In this document: in pieces, positions 24,046 through 32,054 of the stretch | How the letters are laid out: the number at the start of each line of letters is the position of its first letter | Position numbering within the stretch: position 1 is the stretch's first letter | Assembly: GCA_913055625.1 (NCBI GenBank) | Contig: CAJXJW010000014.1 | Span: forward strand, 1 to 33,297 | DNA: 33,297 nucleotides | Source: an uncultured Pseudomonadota bacterium | Lineage (GTDB): Bacteria > Pseudomonadota > Gammaproteobacteria > Steroidobacterales > Woeseiaceae | Reading direction: 5' to 3' | Made by a program: the position numbers and the translations under genes | Notes under the pieces: generated by a model | Databases searched by the model: none | What the model saw: only the letters and a program-made list of their open reading frames with translations | What the model was told of the DNA's origin: nothing

Positions 24046-25512
24046 TCAGAGGAACTTCGGTGCGAGGAATTCCGCGGCCAGCGAGACGACGACGACGCCG
24101 ATGATGTTGAGCGCAATCCCGGCGCGGATCATCTTCGGGATCGTCAGCAGCCCGGAGCCGAACACGATCGCGTTCGGCGGCGTCGCCACGGGCAACATGA
24201 ACGCGCAACTCGCGGCGAGCGTGACCGGCACGGTCAGCAGCAGCGGGTTCATGCCGGCCTCGATGGCGATCGCGCCGACGACCGGCAGGAAAGTCGTGGT
24301 CGTCGCGACGTTGCTCGTCAACTCGGTCAGGAAGATGATCAGCGCCGCGACCAGCATCACGAGCAGGAACGGCGGCATCGTCGCGACGACGTGCAGGCTC
24401 TCGCCGATCCAGGCCGCGAGGCCGGTATCCGCGACGGCCTTTGCCAGCGCCAGCCCGCCGCCGAACAGCACGAGCACGCCCCAGGGCAGGCGCTCGGCGT
24501 ACTCCCAGCGCAGCAGCTGCGGGTCGTCGCGGTCGCCGCTCGGCAGGATGAACAGCACGATGGCGCCTGCCATCGCGATCATCGCGTCCTCGAGGCCGGA
24601 CAGCGCCGGCAGCTTGTTCAGCAGTGGGCGGGTGATCCACAGCAGCGCCATCGCGAGGAACACGATGCCTACGCGCTTCTCCGGCGTCGTGATGGGGCCC
24701 ATCTCCTCTTTCATGCGCCGGAGCTCGGCACGGCCCTCGTTCGACGTCCGGAAGTCCACCTTGAAGACGATGCGCGTGAGCGCGACCCAGGACAGCGGCA
24801 GCATCAGCGCGGTGACGGGCAGCCCGACGAGCATCCAGTTCGCAAACGCAATCTGGATCCCGTACGTCTCTTCCATGAAGCCCGCCATCACCGCGTTCGG
24901 CGCGGTGCCGACGAGCGTGGCGATGCCCCCGATCGTGGACGCGTAAGCGATGCCGAGGAGCAGCGCGCACTGGAAGTCGTCGCGGGACTTGTCGTCGAGC
25001 GACTTCACGGAATTGTGGATGACGCCGATGACGGACACGCCGATCGGGAGGAGCATCATCGTCGTGGACGTGTTCATGACCCACATGCTGATCAACGCCG
25101 AGGCCAGCATGAAACCGCCGATCAGCGAGCGGCCGTTGCCGCCGGCGTATTGCAACACCGTCAGCGCGATGCGCCGGTGCAGGTTCCAGCGCTGCATCGC
25201 GAACGCGACGACGAAGCCGCCGAGGAACAGGTAGATGACCTTGTCGGAGTAGGGAACGACCGTGTCGGTCATGCTGCGAACGCCGAACAGCGGGAACAGC
25301 ACCATCGGCAGGAACGCGGTGACGGCGATCGGCAGCGCCTCGGTCGCCCACCAGATCGCCATCCACACACCGAAGGCCGCGGTGTACCAGCCGGCGATAC
25401 CCAGCGTTGCGGGCGGATCGAACATGAGCATCGTGATTGCGATCACGGGCCCGAGCACCAGGCCCGCGAGCTGGTAGCGCGCAGGGCCGTCCGAATTCGT
25501 CCCGGTCGACAA
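24046..25512 (-). CDS. SLC13/DASS-family sodium-coupled anion transporter
   Basis: The 488-residue protein has about 11-12 hydrophobic helices. The C-terminal part contains a full match to the sodium:sulfate/dicarboxylate symporter signature (ASCAFMLPVATPPNAIV, residues 434-450). The two Ser-Asn-Thr-type substrate/sodium loops are seen as MNTSTTMMLLPI and TSNVATTTTFLPVV. Typical substrates are C4-dicarboxylates, citrate or sulfate; TDxx-type features here do not decide. I chose the TTG at 25512, preceded by GGGGGAG, where family similarity begins. The longer upstream frame lacks a ribosome binding site and reads as untranslated DNA. Confidence 0.88.
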   Translation of the reverse strand: MSTGTNSDGPARYQLAGLVLGPVIAITMLMFDPPATLGIAGWYTAAFGVWMAIWWATEALPIAVTAFLPMVLFPLFGVRSMTDTVVPYSDKVIYLFLGGFVVAFAMQRWNLHRRIALTVLQYAGGNGRSLIGGFMLASALISMWVMNTSTTMMLLPIGVSVIGVIHNSVKSLDDKSRDDFQCALLLGIAYASTIGGIATLVGTAPNAVMAGFMEETYGIQIAFANWMLVGLPVTALMLPLSWVALTRIVFKVDFRTSNEGRAELRRMKEEMGPITTPEKRVGIVFLAMALLWITRPLLNKLPALSGLEDAMIAMAGAIVLFILPSGDRDDPQLLRWEYAERLPWGVLVLFGGGLALAKAVADTGLAAWIGESLHVVATMPPFLLVMLVAALIIFLTELTSNVATTTTFLPVVGAIAIEAGMNPLLLTVPVTLAASCAFMLPVATPPNAIVFGSGLLTIPKMIRAGIALNIIGVVVVSLAAEFLAPKFL

Positions 25513-25670
25513 GGCATTCTCCCCCGAAAATCGAGCCGACAATGTAACCCGATTCGCCGCCGCAAATCGCGTTCTCGGAAGCGCCGCACGACATGTTGTG
25601 ACCCTCTCGCCTTCCGCCACTAGATGTAGTAGCATCGCCCGCGTACCGCATTGGTACGCACGGAGATGAG

Positions 25671-25823
25671 ATGCCTAAGGCAACGGGGGCGGGACACCAT
25701 GCCGGACGCATGGCTCGGGAGCAGTGCCACGTGCTTCCTCTCAACACGTCACGCTACGTATTGGAGCTGCGAACCAATACGGCTACCGTCCAACGTGTCG
25801 CCCACCGGGAACAACCACGCTGA
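25671..25823 (+). CDS. possible 50-residue small protein (uncertain)
   Basis: An ATG with GGAG five bases upstream opens a 50-codon frame, beginning MPKATGAGHHAGRM and ending in REQPR. Its third codon positions are only about 60 percent G or C, well below the neighbouring genes, and it runs through several hairpins. It may be a leader peptide, a short real gene, or chance within a structured RNA. I recognise no family. Confidence 0.2.
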   Translation: MPKATGAGHHAGRMAREQCHVLPLNTSRYVLELRTNTATVQRVAHREQPR

Positions 25824-25897
25824 TGCTGACGCGACAGTGACGTCGCGAACCATCGCACGCGTGATGTGCTGGGCCTGACGCATCCTCTGCACAATTG

Positions 25898-25923
25898 GCC
25901 GCCCGATTTCGGGCGGCTTTTTT
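25898..25923 (+). terminator. rho-independent terminator before the cupin-like lipoprotein
   Basis: A perfect 8-bp stem, GCCGCCCG with CGGGCGGC around an ATTT loop, runs into TTTTTTATTT. It is the strongest terminator in the window. It ends the putative structured RNA and lies upstream of the lipoprotein ribosome binding site. Confidence 0.85.
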
Positions 25924-25960
25924 ATTTCCGGCAGGGCGACCCCGGCCCAGTGGAGAGACG

Positions 25961-26761
25961 ATGAAACGTGCGAGCTTGCTGACGGTGACGTGGCTGCTGG
26001 GGGCGTGCGCCAGCACCCCGGAACAACCGGACCTGCCGTACCCGGTGTCGGTCCTGACGGACGAAATCGAGGAGCGGTTCCTCGCGGCGCTGCCCGGCGT
26101 CCGTGCACGCGAGTTCGCGAGCGACATGCGCACCCGGGCCATCGCGGCCCGCGTCGACATCCCTATGGACTGGAAGGGCACGACCGGCGGCGAGCCCGGT
26201 ATGGCGCTCGAGATCTACGTGGTGAACGGTGAACTCCGCTTCTCCGACTTCGCGCTCGGGCCCGGCGGCTATGCGTACGTGCCGCCCGGCAGCCTCGGCT
26301 TCGCGCTGTCGTCCGACATCGGGGCGCAGGTGCTGTACTTCCTGGACGAGATCGACGAAGCGGCCGTCATCCGCGCGCCGATCATCACGGACGGCCGGCA
26401 GGCGAACTGGACCGAAGTGCGTGCGGGCGTCTTTGAGCGGGAACTCCGCCATGACCCCGGCACCGGTGCCCGCGCCTGGTTGCAGCGGGTCGAACCCGGG
26501 GCTGCACTGCCGTGGTCGAGGTCGTCCGCGACCCGCGAGGGCTATCTCGTGGAAGGCAATACGACGCACGGCGAGTGCTACGAGGGCGTGTCGTCCACCT
26601 GGGATTACCTGCCCGGGGGCTATTTCCGGCGCCCGGCACACGTCGTGAACGGCGGACCGCCGACGTCGGCGGTCACATCGAGCGTGTGGTTCCTGCGCGA
26701 ACTCAGCGGCGGCACGGTCGAGGTCGTGCCGACCTGCGACACCAGCACACCCACGCCCTAG
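25961..26761 (+). CDS. lipoprotein with a DUF4437-like cupin domain
   Basis: The 266-residue protein has a short basic N-terminus, a hydrophobic core and a canonical lipobox LGAC with Cys17, so it should be anchored in the envelope. The body resembles cupin-fold DUF4437/ChrR-like proteins. It has two similar half-domains: one with FALGPGGYAYVPPGSLGFAL, the other with LQRVEPGAALPWSRSSATREGYLVEG and the closing DYLPGGYFRRPAHVV. Metal-ligand histidines are sparse (HGECYEG, RRPAHVV), so catalytic activity is doubtful. The ATG has GGAGAG upstream. A strong terminator precedes it, so its transcription depends on read-through or on a promoter in the 37-base gap. Its stop overlaps that of the convergent regulator. 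Confidence 0.75.
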   Translation: MKRASLLTVTWLLGACASTPEQPDLPYPVSVLTDEIEERFLAALPGVRAREFASDMRTRAIAARVDIPMDWKGTTGGEPGMALEIYVVNGELRFSDFALGPGGYAYVPPGSLGFALSSDIGAQVLYFLDEIDEAAVIRAPIITDGRQANWTEVRAGVFERELRHDPGTGARAWLQRVEPGAALPWSRSSATREGYLVEGNTTHGECYEGVSSTWDYLPGGYFRRPAHVVNGGPPTSAVTSSVWFLRELSGGTVEVVPTCDTSTPTP

Positions 26762-27309
26762 GCAATCTTCTTCTTCCCGCGCCGGACCGGCTTCACGAGT
26801 TTCGTGATGCCGGCGCCGAGTCTCATCAGTTTCGTCAGCGTCGACGTTGGCACGTCGCGCATGTCCTCGTACCAGGTGCTGGTCAGCTCGACGAAGGCGA
26901 GCATGTTCGTGATGCGTTCCTTCGTGACGGCATGCGTTTCCGTCTCGTTCGCGACGTCGGCCGCGCAGTCGCGCAGCATGCCGAGTGTGGGGTTCAGCTC
27001 GCGCTGCTTGCGCTGCTCGATGATGACGCGAAACAGCTCCCACACGTCGTGAATGGACTCGAAGTAATCGCGGCGGTCGCCCAGGACGTGCGTCATCCGG
27101 ACGAGACCGAAGCCCTGCAGCTCGCGGATGCTCGTGGACACGTTCGATCGGGCCACCGACAGGAGGTCGCAAATCTGGTCCGCGCGCAGGGGCTCGGGCG
27201 ACAGGTAGAGCAGCGCCTGGATCTGCGCAACGGTGCGGTTCGTGCCCCAGCGCGTGCCCATTTCGCCCCAGTGCAGGACGTATTTCTCGACCGCGGGTGT
27301 CAGCTTCAT
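26758..27309 (-). CDS. GbsR/MarR-family transcriptional regulator
   Basis: The 183-residue protein has an N-terminal winged-helix DNA-binding domain: LRADQICDLLSVARSNVSTSIRELQGFGLV (about residues 41-70) is the helix-turn-helix, followed by the wing VLGDRRDYFES. The opening (KYVLHWGEMGTRWGTNRTVAQIQALLYL) is typical of GbsR regulators, which control osmolyte synthesis and other envelope-related genes. A perfect palindrome lies 14 bases upstream of the ATG, suggesting autoregulation. It is encoded on the same strand as, and directly after, the three-domain fusion gene. It ends with a basic tail (KPVRRGKKKIA). Confidence 0.88.
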   Translation of the reverse strand: MKLTPAVEKYVLHWGEMGTRWGTNRTVAQIQALLYLSPEPLRADQICDLLSVARSNVSTSIRELQGFGLVRMTHVLGDRRDYFESIHDVWELFRVIIEQRKQRELNPTLGMLRDCAADVANETETHAVTKERITNMLAFVELTSTWYEDMRDVPTSTLTKLMRLGAGITKLVKPVRRGKKKIA

Positions 27310-27322
27310 CGTGTCACCGATT

Positions 27323-27352
27323 CGGTAATTTCTGTCATAACAGAAATTACCG
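27323..27352. promoter_or_regulatory. perfect 30-bp palindromic operator candidate
   Basis: Two 13-base arms, CGGTAATTTCTGT and ACAGAAATTACCG, are exact inverted repeats around the spacer CATA. The site lies between the fusion gene and the regulator gene, 14 bases before the regulator start codon. AT-rich arms of this length fit a dimeric MarR/GbsR-type repressor. It has no T-tract suited to a terminator in the transcription direction. The repeat is seen directly; its use by this regulator is inferred. Confidence 0.7.
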
Positions 27353-27385
27353 ACGTTTAGCGCGGATGGCAAGCCGGCTGACGCC

Positions 27386-30268
27386 TCAGCGCCGCGTGAA
27401 CAGCAGCAACGTGTTGAGCGAAGGGTCGTGTGCCTGCAGCAGGCGCTTGCCGTCGACGTCGAAGCCGGCGGCGGTGACTCGCTCGATCCAGAAGTCGATG
27501 CCCTCGAAGAGCCGGAGTTCCCGCCGGTCTTCTTCCCACGGGACACCGAGGCCCGCGTTGAAGACCGTGTGCACGAGCGACACGAATTTCCGCATCGGTT
27601 CGGTGCCGGCGTCGTGGTCACGCAGGACGAAGTGCCCGCCCGGCCGCAGCACGCGGTGGATCGACGCGATATACGCGTCCAGTTTCTCCCGCGGGCAGTG
27701 GTGCAGGCCGATGTAGCAGGTCACGAGATCGACGCTTTCGTCCGCGATGCGTGCCTCGGGAATCGGCGCGTAGTCGTCCAGCGGAAAGAAGTCGCCGGCC
27801 TTGCGCAGGCCGCCGCGCTCCATGATCTCGGGCGGCGAGTCGTCGGGCGCGGCCTCGTTGCTCAGGTAGACGGGCCCGTGCAGGTCCAGCGCTTTCCGCA
27901 GGTGCCGCACGTAGCGCCCGGTCGAGCCGATCTCGAGGTAACCCGACCAGCGGCCGCCTGCCGGCAGGATCGACCGCGTCTGCTGCTGCATTTCGCGCTT
28001 CTGCCGCGCCAGCGCCGGTAGCGCATAGGTCAGGTCCGCGGCGAACGGCTTGATGCCGGGAAGCCGTTCCGCGACGTCGGCGTAGATGTCGGCGTCCGTG
28101 TCGTGCCGCTCGCAGGCCTCGATGATCAGGCGGTGGAACGCGTGTTCCGGGTACAGGTGGTAGACCGTCTGCAGGAAACGGTAGAAGTCGTCGCGCAGGC
28201 GTACGTCGCCGTAGACGGTGAGGAACTCGGAGTCGCCCGGCGCCTTGCCGCCGAGCAGCGGCAGGTCGCCGTCGGCATCGAGGTACTTGTCCCAGAGGCA
28301 GTTGCGGAAGCGCCCGTCCGGGTCCTGCGCCTGCTTCAGGGCCTTCAGTTCACCCGCGCGCGGGTACGCGGCATGGAACTGGTCGTGGCGGGCGTGCGGC
28401 TGGTAGGGCAGGTAGTAGCGGCCGCCGGACGCGAGGACCGCGTCGATCAGCTCGCGGGTCCAGACGCCGACGCGCTCGCGGTCCGCGGCGGACGTCCCCT
28501 GCTTGTAGTACAGGACGAGCGCGAATACTTCTTCCGGCGCCCAGGCGAGCAGCGTGCCCGGGTCCGGCCGCGCGTGCCGGATCGACACGTTGACGACCTG
28601 CACGCCAAAGCGCTGCAGGATGCCGGCCATCGTCGCCGCGAAGGACGCGAGTTCGTCCGGCGGCACGAAGTACTCCTGCAAAACGTACGTGGAATGCCGG
28701 CGCGACAGGGGCTCGAGCTCGGCGACGTCGTAGTCGGCCTCCTCGTTCCGGTATTTTACGGCCGGGCGGAAATACAGCAGCGGCTCGTACAGGAATTCGC
28801 GGCGCCAGTGCCCGAGCGGCGTCTCGGTGATCGCCCACAGCATGTAGCGTTCCGTGAGGTACAGCCGGCGCCCGTCCTTCGCCGCCTTCTGCCGCGCGGG
28901 TTTGTCCGTGACCTGCCAGGTGATCGCGCGCACGGTCTCGAAGCGCGGCGGCACCATGTCGGCATTGTGGAACACGGCGCCGGGGTTGCCGTCGACGCGC
29001 CGGCGGAAGAACGCGAGGTAGTCCGTCAGCGGCATCTTGCGGCTCAGCCGTTCGAGGCGCGCGTTGTCGGCGAGCGCGAGCGTCGCCTGCACGATGATGC
29101 CGAGTGCCCCGTAGCCACCGATTGCACCGTAGAAGATGTCCGCGGTGTCGTCCGGCGACGCTTCGATGAGCGACCCGTCGTGCCGCATCAGCGTGATCCG
29201 CCGGACAGACAGGACCAGCGGCCCGAGGCCGACATAGCGCCCGTGGCAGTTCACCGACAGCGATCCGCCCACCGTGAAGCTCGAGTACGTCTGCATGATG
29301 CTGACGGCGAGGCCGGCGTCATCGACCGCGCGTTGCACGTCCTTCCAGCGCGCCCCGGCCTCGACCGTGACGGTGCGCGCGTCCGCGTCCACGGCCAGCA
29401 CGCGGTTCAGCCCGCGCAGGTCGATATGCAGCGTGCCGGGCGATGCCGTCTGTCCGCCCATGCTGAAACGGCCTCCGCCGATCGAGACCGGCCGCCGGTC
29501 CGCGCGCAGGATGCGCGCGAGCTGCTCGACCGTCCCCGGTACCGCGACCTCGTCGACCTCGACGGGGTTCAGGCCGGTGATGTCGTCGACGACGCGGGCG
29601 CAGAAAGCGCGGCCCTCGTTGTCCCGCGCCGGGGTGCGGCGATCGTCGACGATGCGCCGCATGCGGACCAGCACGGGCAGCCCGGTCTTCGTCTCCAGCG
29701 CTTCGTCCCCGGATGTCGAGATCTGCCGGAACCCGAGGTGGCGGTAGAAGCCGATCGCGTTCTCGTTGACGGCGGTGACGTCCAGTTCGACGGTTCGAAA
29801 GCCGTTCGTCCGGGCGCGCGCCAGCGTCGCGTCGAGGAGTCGCCGGCCGAGGCCGGCGCCGCGGCGGTTGGCATCGACCGCGATGTTGTTGATGTAGTAG
29901 GCGTCGGGCGAGGGCGGCGGCACGTAGCCCGACAACGCGGGACCGACGCGAAACGCGAGGTGTGGCCAGCGCCCGGGCCGCGTGACGCGAAACGTGGCAA
30001 GCGTGCCGGGCAGGTTCTGGCGATCGAGCGTCTTGCGGCCGTAGCCGAGTTCGGCGCCGGCGATTTCGCCGTCCAGCGTCAGGACTGTCGCAAAGCGATA
30101 GCCGAAGTGCCCGTCGGGCCTGCCGAGCAGCCGCGTCAACGCGGCGACGGCGGCCTCGCGGCCGCCGAACATGAAGGACAACAGTTCGTGCGCGCTGTCG
30201 TAAACGTAGGGTGCTACGGCCGCGGCGTCGGCAGGCGTTGCCGGCCGGATCTCGACGTTATTTGCCAT
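27386..30268 (-). CDS. three-domain fusion: GNAT acetyltransferase, FAD-linked oxidase, methyltransferase
   Basis: A single 960-residue frame contains three domains. Residues 1-206 are a GNAT domain with the acetyl-CoA motif RRGAGLGRRLL (135-145). Residues about 218-670 are an FAD-binding oxidase of the aldonolactone oxidase/DprE1 type: GGGRFSMGGQ (264-273) is the flavin loop, FTVGGSLSVNCHGR (331-344) and GAIGGYGALGII follow, and QDPDGRFRNCLWDKYL closes it. The flavin loop lacks the usual histidine, so FAD is probably not covalently bound. Residues about 690-770 look like a helical linker. Residues about 775-960 are a class I methyltransferase with YLEIGSTGRYVRHL and VDLVTCYIGLHHCP, VLRPGGHFVLRDHD. 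No signal peptide is present. The substrate is unknown. Confidence 0.88.
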   Translation of the reverse strand: MANNVEIRPATPADAAAVAPYVYDSAHELLSFMFGGREAAVAALTRLLGRPDGHFGYRFATVLTLDGEIAGAELGYGRKTLDRQNLPGTLATFRVTRPGRWPHLAFRVGPALSGYVPPPSPDAYYINNIAVDANRRGAGLGRRLLDATLARARTNGFRTVELDVTAVNENAIGFYRHLGFRQISTSGDEALETKTGLPVLVRMRRIVDDRRTPARDNEGRAFCARVVDDITGLNPVEVDEVAVPGTVEQLARILRADRRPVSIGGGRFSMGGQTASPGTLHIDLRGLNRVLAVDADARTVTVEAGARWKDVQRAVDDAGLAVSIMQTYSSFTVGGSLSVNCHGRYVGLGPLVLSVRRITLMRHDGSLIEASPDDTADIFYGAIGGYGALGIIVQATLALADNARLERLSRKMPLTDYLAFFRRRVDGNPGAVFHNADMVPPRFETVRAITWQVTDKPARQKAAKDGRRLYLTERYMLWAITETPLGHWRREFLYEPLLYFRPAVKYRNEEADYDVAELEPLSRRHSTYVLQEYFVPPDELASFAATMAGILQRFGVQVVNVSIRHARPDPGTLLAWAPEEVFALVLYYKQGTSAADRERVGVWTRELIDAVLASGGRYYLPYQPHARHDQFHAAYPRAGELKALKQAQDPDGRFRNCLWDKYLDADGDLPLLGGKAPGDSEFLTVYGDVRLRDDFYRFLQTVYHLYPEHAFHRLIIEACERHDTDADIYADVAERLPGIKPFAADLTYALPALARQKREMQQQTRSILPAGGRWSGYLEIGSTGRYVRHLRKALDLHGPVYLSNEAAPDDSPPEIMERGGLRKAGDFFPLDDYAPIPEARIADESVDLVTCYIGLHHCPREKLDAYIASIHRVLRPGGHFVLRDHDAGTEPMRKFVSLVHTVFNAGLGVPWEEDRRELRLFEGIDFWIERVTAAGFDVDGKRLLQAHDPSLNTLLLFTRR

Positions 30269-30324
30269 GCTGCTTTTTCCGACCTGGTCCAGGGCGGCCC
30301 CGCCGGGGTCACCGGGCGATCACA

Positions 30325-30335
30325 ATGACAGAAAT
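30325..30335. promoter_or_regulatory. half-site matching the regulator palindrome
   Basis: ATGACAGAAAT is identical to 11 consecutive bases of the 30-bp palindrome as read on its minus strand, and it lies 57 bases upstream of the fusion gene start. The other half is not conserved here. By chance such a match is expected about 0.02 times in the window. Common control by the GbsR-type regulator is inferred. Confidence 0.45.
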
Positions 30336-30367
30336 CGCGTCGGCCGTGAATCCGCGCCGGCGCGGAC

Positions 30368-31276
30368 TTACGGCGCCGTGGCGGTCAGCACGGCGCGGCG
30401 CGGTGCGGGCCAGCCCTCGATGGTCAGCGTCGGGTCGTTCGGGTCCAGCGCCTCCGCCAGAGATTCGAACGGCATCCAGGGCGTCTGCCGCTGCTCGTCC
30501 GTCGTGGTCGGCGTTTCGTCGATGATCTCGATGTCACGGAACCGGCTGCGGGCGAGCCAGGTCCGGAGTTCGGCGATGGACGGCAGCAGCCACACGTTGT
30601 TCATGCGTGCATAGCGCCCGGGCGGCGTCGCCGCCCGGGCGTCTTCGCCGGGCAGCACGAGCGTTTCGAGCACGAGCTGCCCGCCCGGCCGCAACGCGGC
30701 GCGCAGTTCTCCGAGGTGTGCGAGCGGCGAGCGCTGGTGGTACAGGACGCCCATGGAAAAGGCCGTGTCGAACGCACGTGTCGCGGTGGGCAGTTCATCG
30801 AGGCGCAGCGGTAACAGGCAGATGCCGCGGGTATCGGTCAGCCGCGCGATGGCCCGGAACTGCACGAGGTACAGCAGCGTCGGGTCGATGCCGAGGACGA
30901 AGCCGGCGCCGGCCTCGCGCATGCGGAGTGCGTACCAGCCGTTGCCGCAGCCGACGTCGAGAACGCGGCGGCCGGCGAGGGGTTCGATACGGTCGGCGAG
31001 GCGCGCCCATTTCAGGTCGCAGCGCCATTCGGCATCCACCCGGATGCCGCCAAGGTCGAACGGTCCTTTGCGCCACGGCAGGAGCCCCATGAGCGCGGAT
31101 TCGAGCTTCGCCCTGTCGCCATTTGCCGCGTCGATAGCCTCGAGCGCCGCGTTCCAGCGCGGGAGGTCACCGTGGGCGCCGGGCGCGAGGCGGGCGTGCA
31201 TGACCGGGGACAGCGCGTCGCACCAGTCGCCGAGTCCGGCGTCGACCAACGCCGCGAGTACATCGTCGGCGTTCAA
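30368..31276 (-). CDS. cmoB: tRNA U34 carboxymethyltransferase CmoB
   Basis: The 302-residue protein converts 5-hydroxyuridine at tRNA position 34 to 5-carboxymethoxyuridine using carboxy-S-adenosylmethionine made by CmoA. The class I binding site is VLDVGCGNGWYA (105-116), and MGVLYHQRSPLAHL and MNNVWLLPS match the family. The segment LLPWRKGPFDLGGIRVDAEWRCDLKW is characteristic of CmoB. It is slightly shorter than E. coli CmoB (323), mainly at the ends. The TTG start overlaps the cmoA stop as TTGA, giving coupled synthesis of the cofactor-making and cofactor-using enzymes. Confidence 0.94.
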   Translation of the reverse strand: MNADDVLAALVDAGLGDWCDALSPVMHARLAPGAHGDLPRWNAALEAIDAANGDRAKLESALMGLLPWRKGPFDLGGIRVDAEWRCDLKWARLADRIEPLAGRRVLDVGCGNGWYALRMREAGAGFVLGIDPTLLYLVQFRAIARLTDTRGICLLPLRLDELPTATRAFDTAFSMGVLYHQRSPLAHLGELRAALRPGGQLVLETLVLPGEDARAATPPGRYARMNNVWLLPSIAELRTWLARSRFRDIEIIDETPTTTDEQRQTPWMPFESLAEALDPNDPTLTIEGWPAPRRAVLTATAP

Positions 31277-32025
31277 TCCGGGCCGCCCGGCTTGAGCGCG
31301 ATGATCGACACGAAGTTGAAACAGCGAAGCCAGACCGCAATGTTCGCGAAGCCGGCCGCCGTGAGGCGCCGGCGGTGCGCGGCGACCGTCTCCGGCACCA
31401 GCACGTTCTCGAGCGCGGCCCGCTTGCGGGCGATCTCGAGTGCGCTGTAGTCGTTGCGCCGCTTGTGCTCGTGATAGAGGTCGACGAGCAGCGCCTCCAT
31501 GCGGGGGTCCTCGTCGACGACCTTCTCGGACAGGAACAGCAGGCCGCCGGGGACGAGGCCGCCATGAATGGCGCGGATCACCGCGTCGCGCCGCTCGGAC
31601 GGGACGAACTGCAGCGTGTAGTTGAGCACCACCATCGAAGCGTGTTCGATCGGCGTGTCCTCGAGGTCGCCCTGCCGGATGTCGACGGGGCAGCGCGCCG
31701 GGTGGGCCGCAATATCGTTTTCGATCAAGGTCTTGCAGCGTTCGATCATGGCCGGCGCATTGTCGACAGCGACAATTCGACAGCCCGGTGAGCGGATCCC
31801 CTGGCGCATGGCGAGCGTCGCCGCGCCGAGTGAGCAGCCGAGATCGTACGCGCGGGTCCCGGGCCGCACGAAGCGCGCCGCGAGCGAGCCGATCGCCTCG
31901 AGCGACGCCGCGTAGCCCGGTATCGAGCGGCGCAGCATGTCGGGAAACACCCGGGCGACGGCGTCGTCGAAGCGAAACGGCTCGTGCCCGAGTTTCTCGT
32001 CGACAAAAATCCGGTCTTCACTCAT
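31273..32025 (-). CDS. cmoA: carboxy-S-adenosyl-L-methionine synthase CmoA
   Basis: The 250-residue protein makes carboxy-SAM from SAM and prephenate for the modification of tRNA wobble uridine. The SAM-binding loop is AYDLGCSLGAATLAM (59-73), and FDDAVARVFPDMLRRSIPGY near the N-terminus and VVLNYTLQFVP are family signatures. Full length, ATG start. It diverges from the M15 peptidase gene with only 29 bases between the start codons, so both promoters must overlap or lie within coding sequence. Confidence 0.95.
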   Translation of the reverse strand: MSEDRIFVDEKLGHEPFRFDDAVARVFPDMLRRSIPGYAASLEAIGSLAARFVRPGTRAYDLGCSLGAATLAMRQGIRSPGCRIVAVDNAPAMIERCKTLIENDIAAHPARCPVDIRQGDLEDTPIEHASMVVLNYTLQFVPSERRDAVIRAIHGGLVPGGLLFLSEKVVDEDPRMEALLVDLYHEHKRRNDYSALEIARKRAALENVLVPETVAAHRRRLTAAGFANIAVWLRCFNFVSIIALKPGGPD

Positions 32026-32054
32026 CGCGGCAATGCTGGAAAAATCGAGCCCGA

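Larger units (their letters stand above)
25641..25923 (+). ncRNA. candidate structured RNA or attenuator leader
   Basis: This gap contains a series of strong hairpins: a 7-bp stem at 25641-25659, a 5-bp stem at 25697-25713, an 8-bp stem at 25757-25781, a 6-bp stem at 25830-25847, and a terminator at 25898-25923. A further ACACG/CGTGT pairing (25744-25748 with 25794-25798) would enclose the 8-bp stem. Candidate promoter elements TTGTGA (25596) and TAGATG/TAGTAG (25621-25632) would put the start of transcription near the first stem. The terminator ends 37 bases before a lipoprotein gene, so it could be either a free small RNA or a leader that controls that gene. It does not match RNase P RNA, tmRNA, SRP RNA, 6S RNA or a riboswitch I know. 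Confidence 0.4.

Noticed and set aside
23842..25623. A 593-codon frame antisense to the transporter
   Set aside because: Rich in Arg, His, Asp and Gln and without hydrophobic structure; it mirrors the transporter gene.
27323..27352. The 30-bp palindrome as a transcription terminator of the fusion gene
   Set aside because: It is AT-rich, has a four-base loop, and is followed by no T-run on the minus strand. An operator is the better reading.
28103..30328. A 741-codon frame antisense to the fusion gene
   Set aside because: Val/Arg/Ala/Asp-rich with no domain; the sense frame has three domains with intact motifs.
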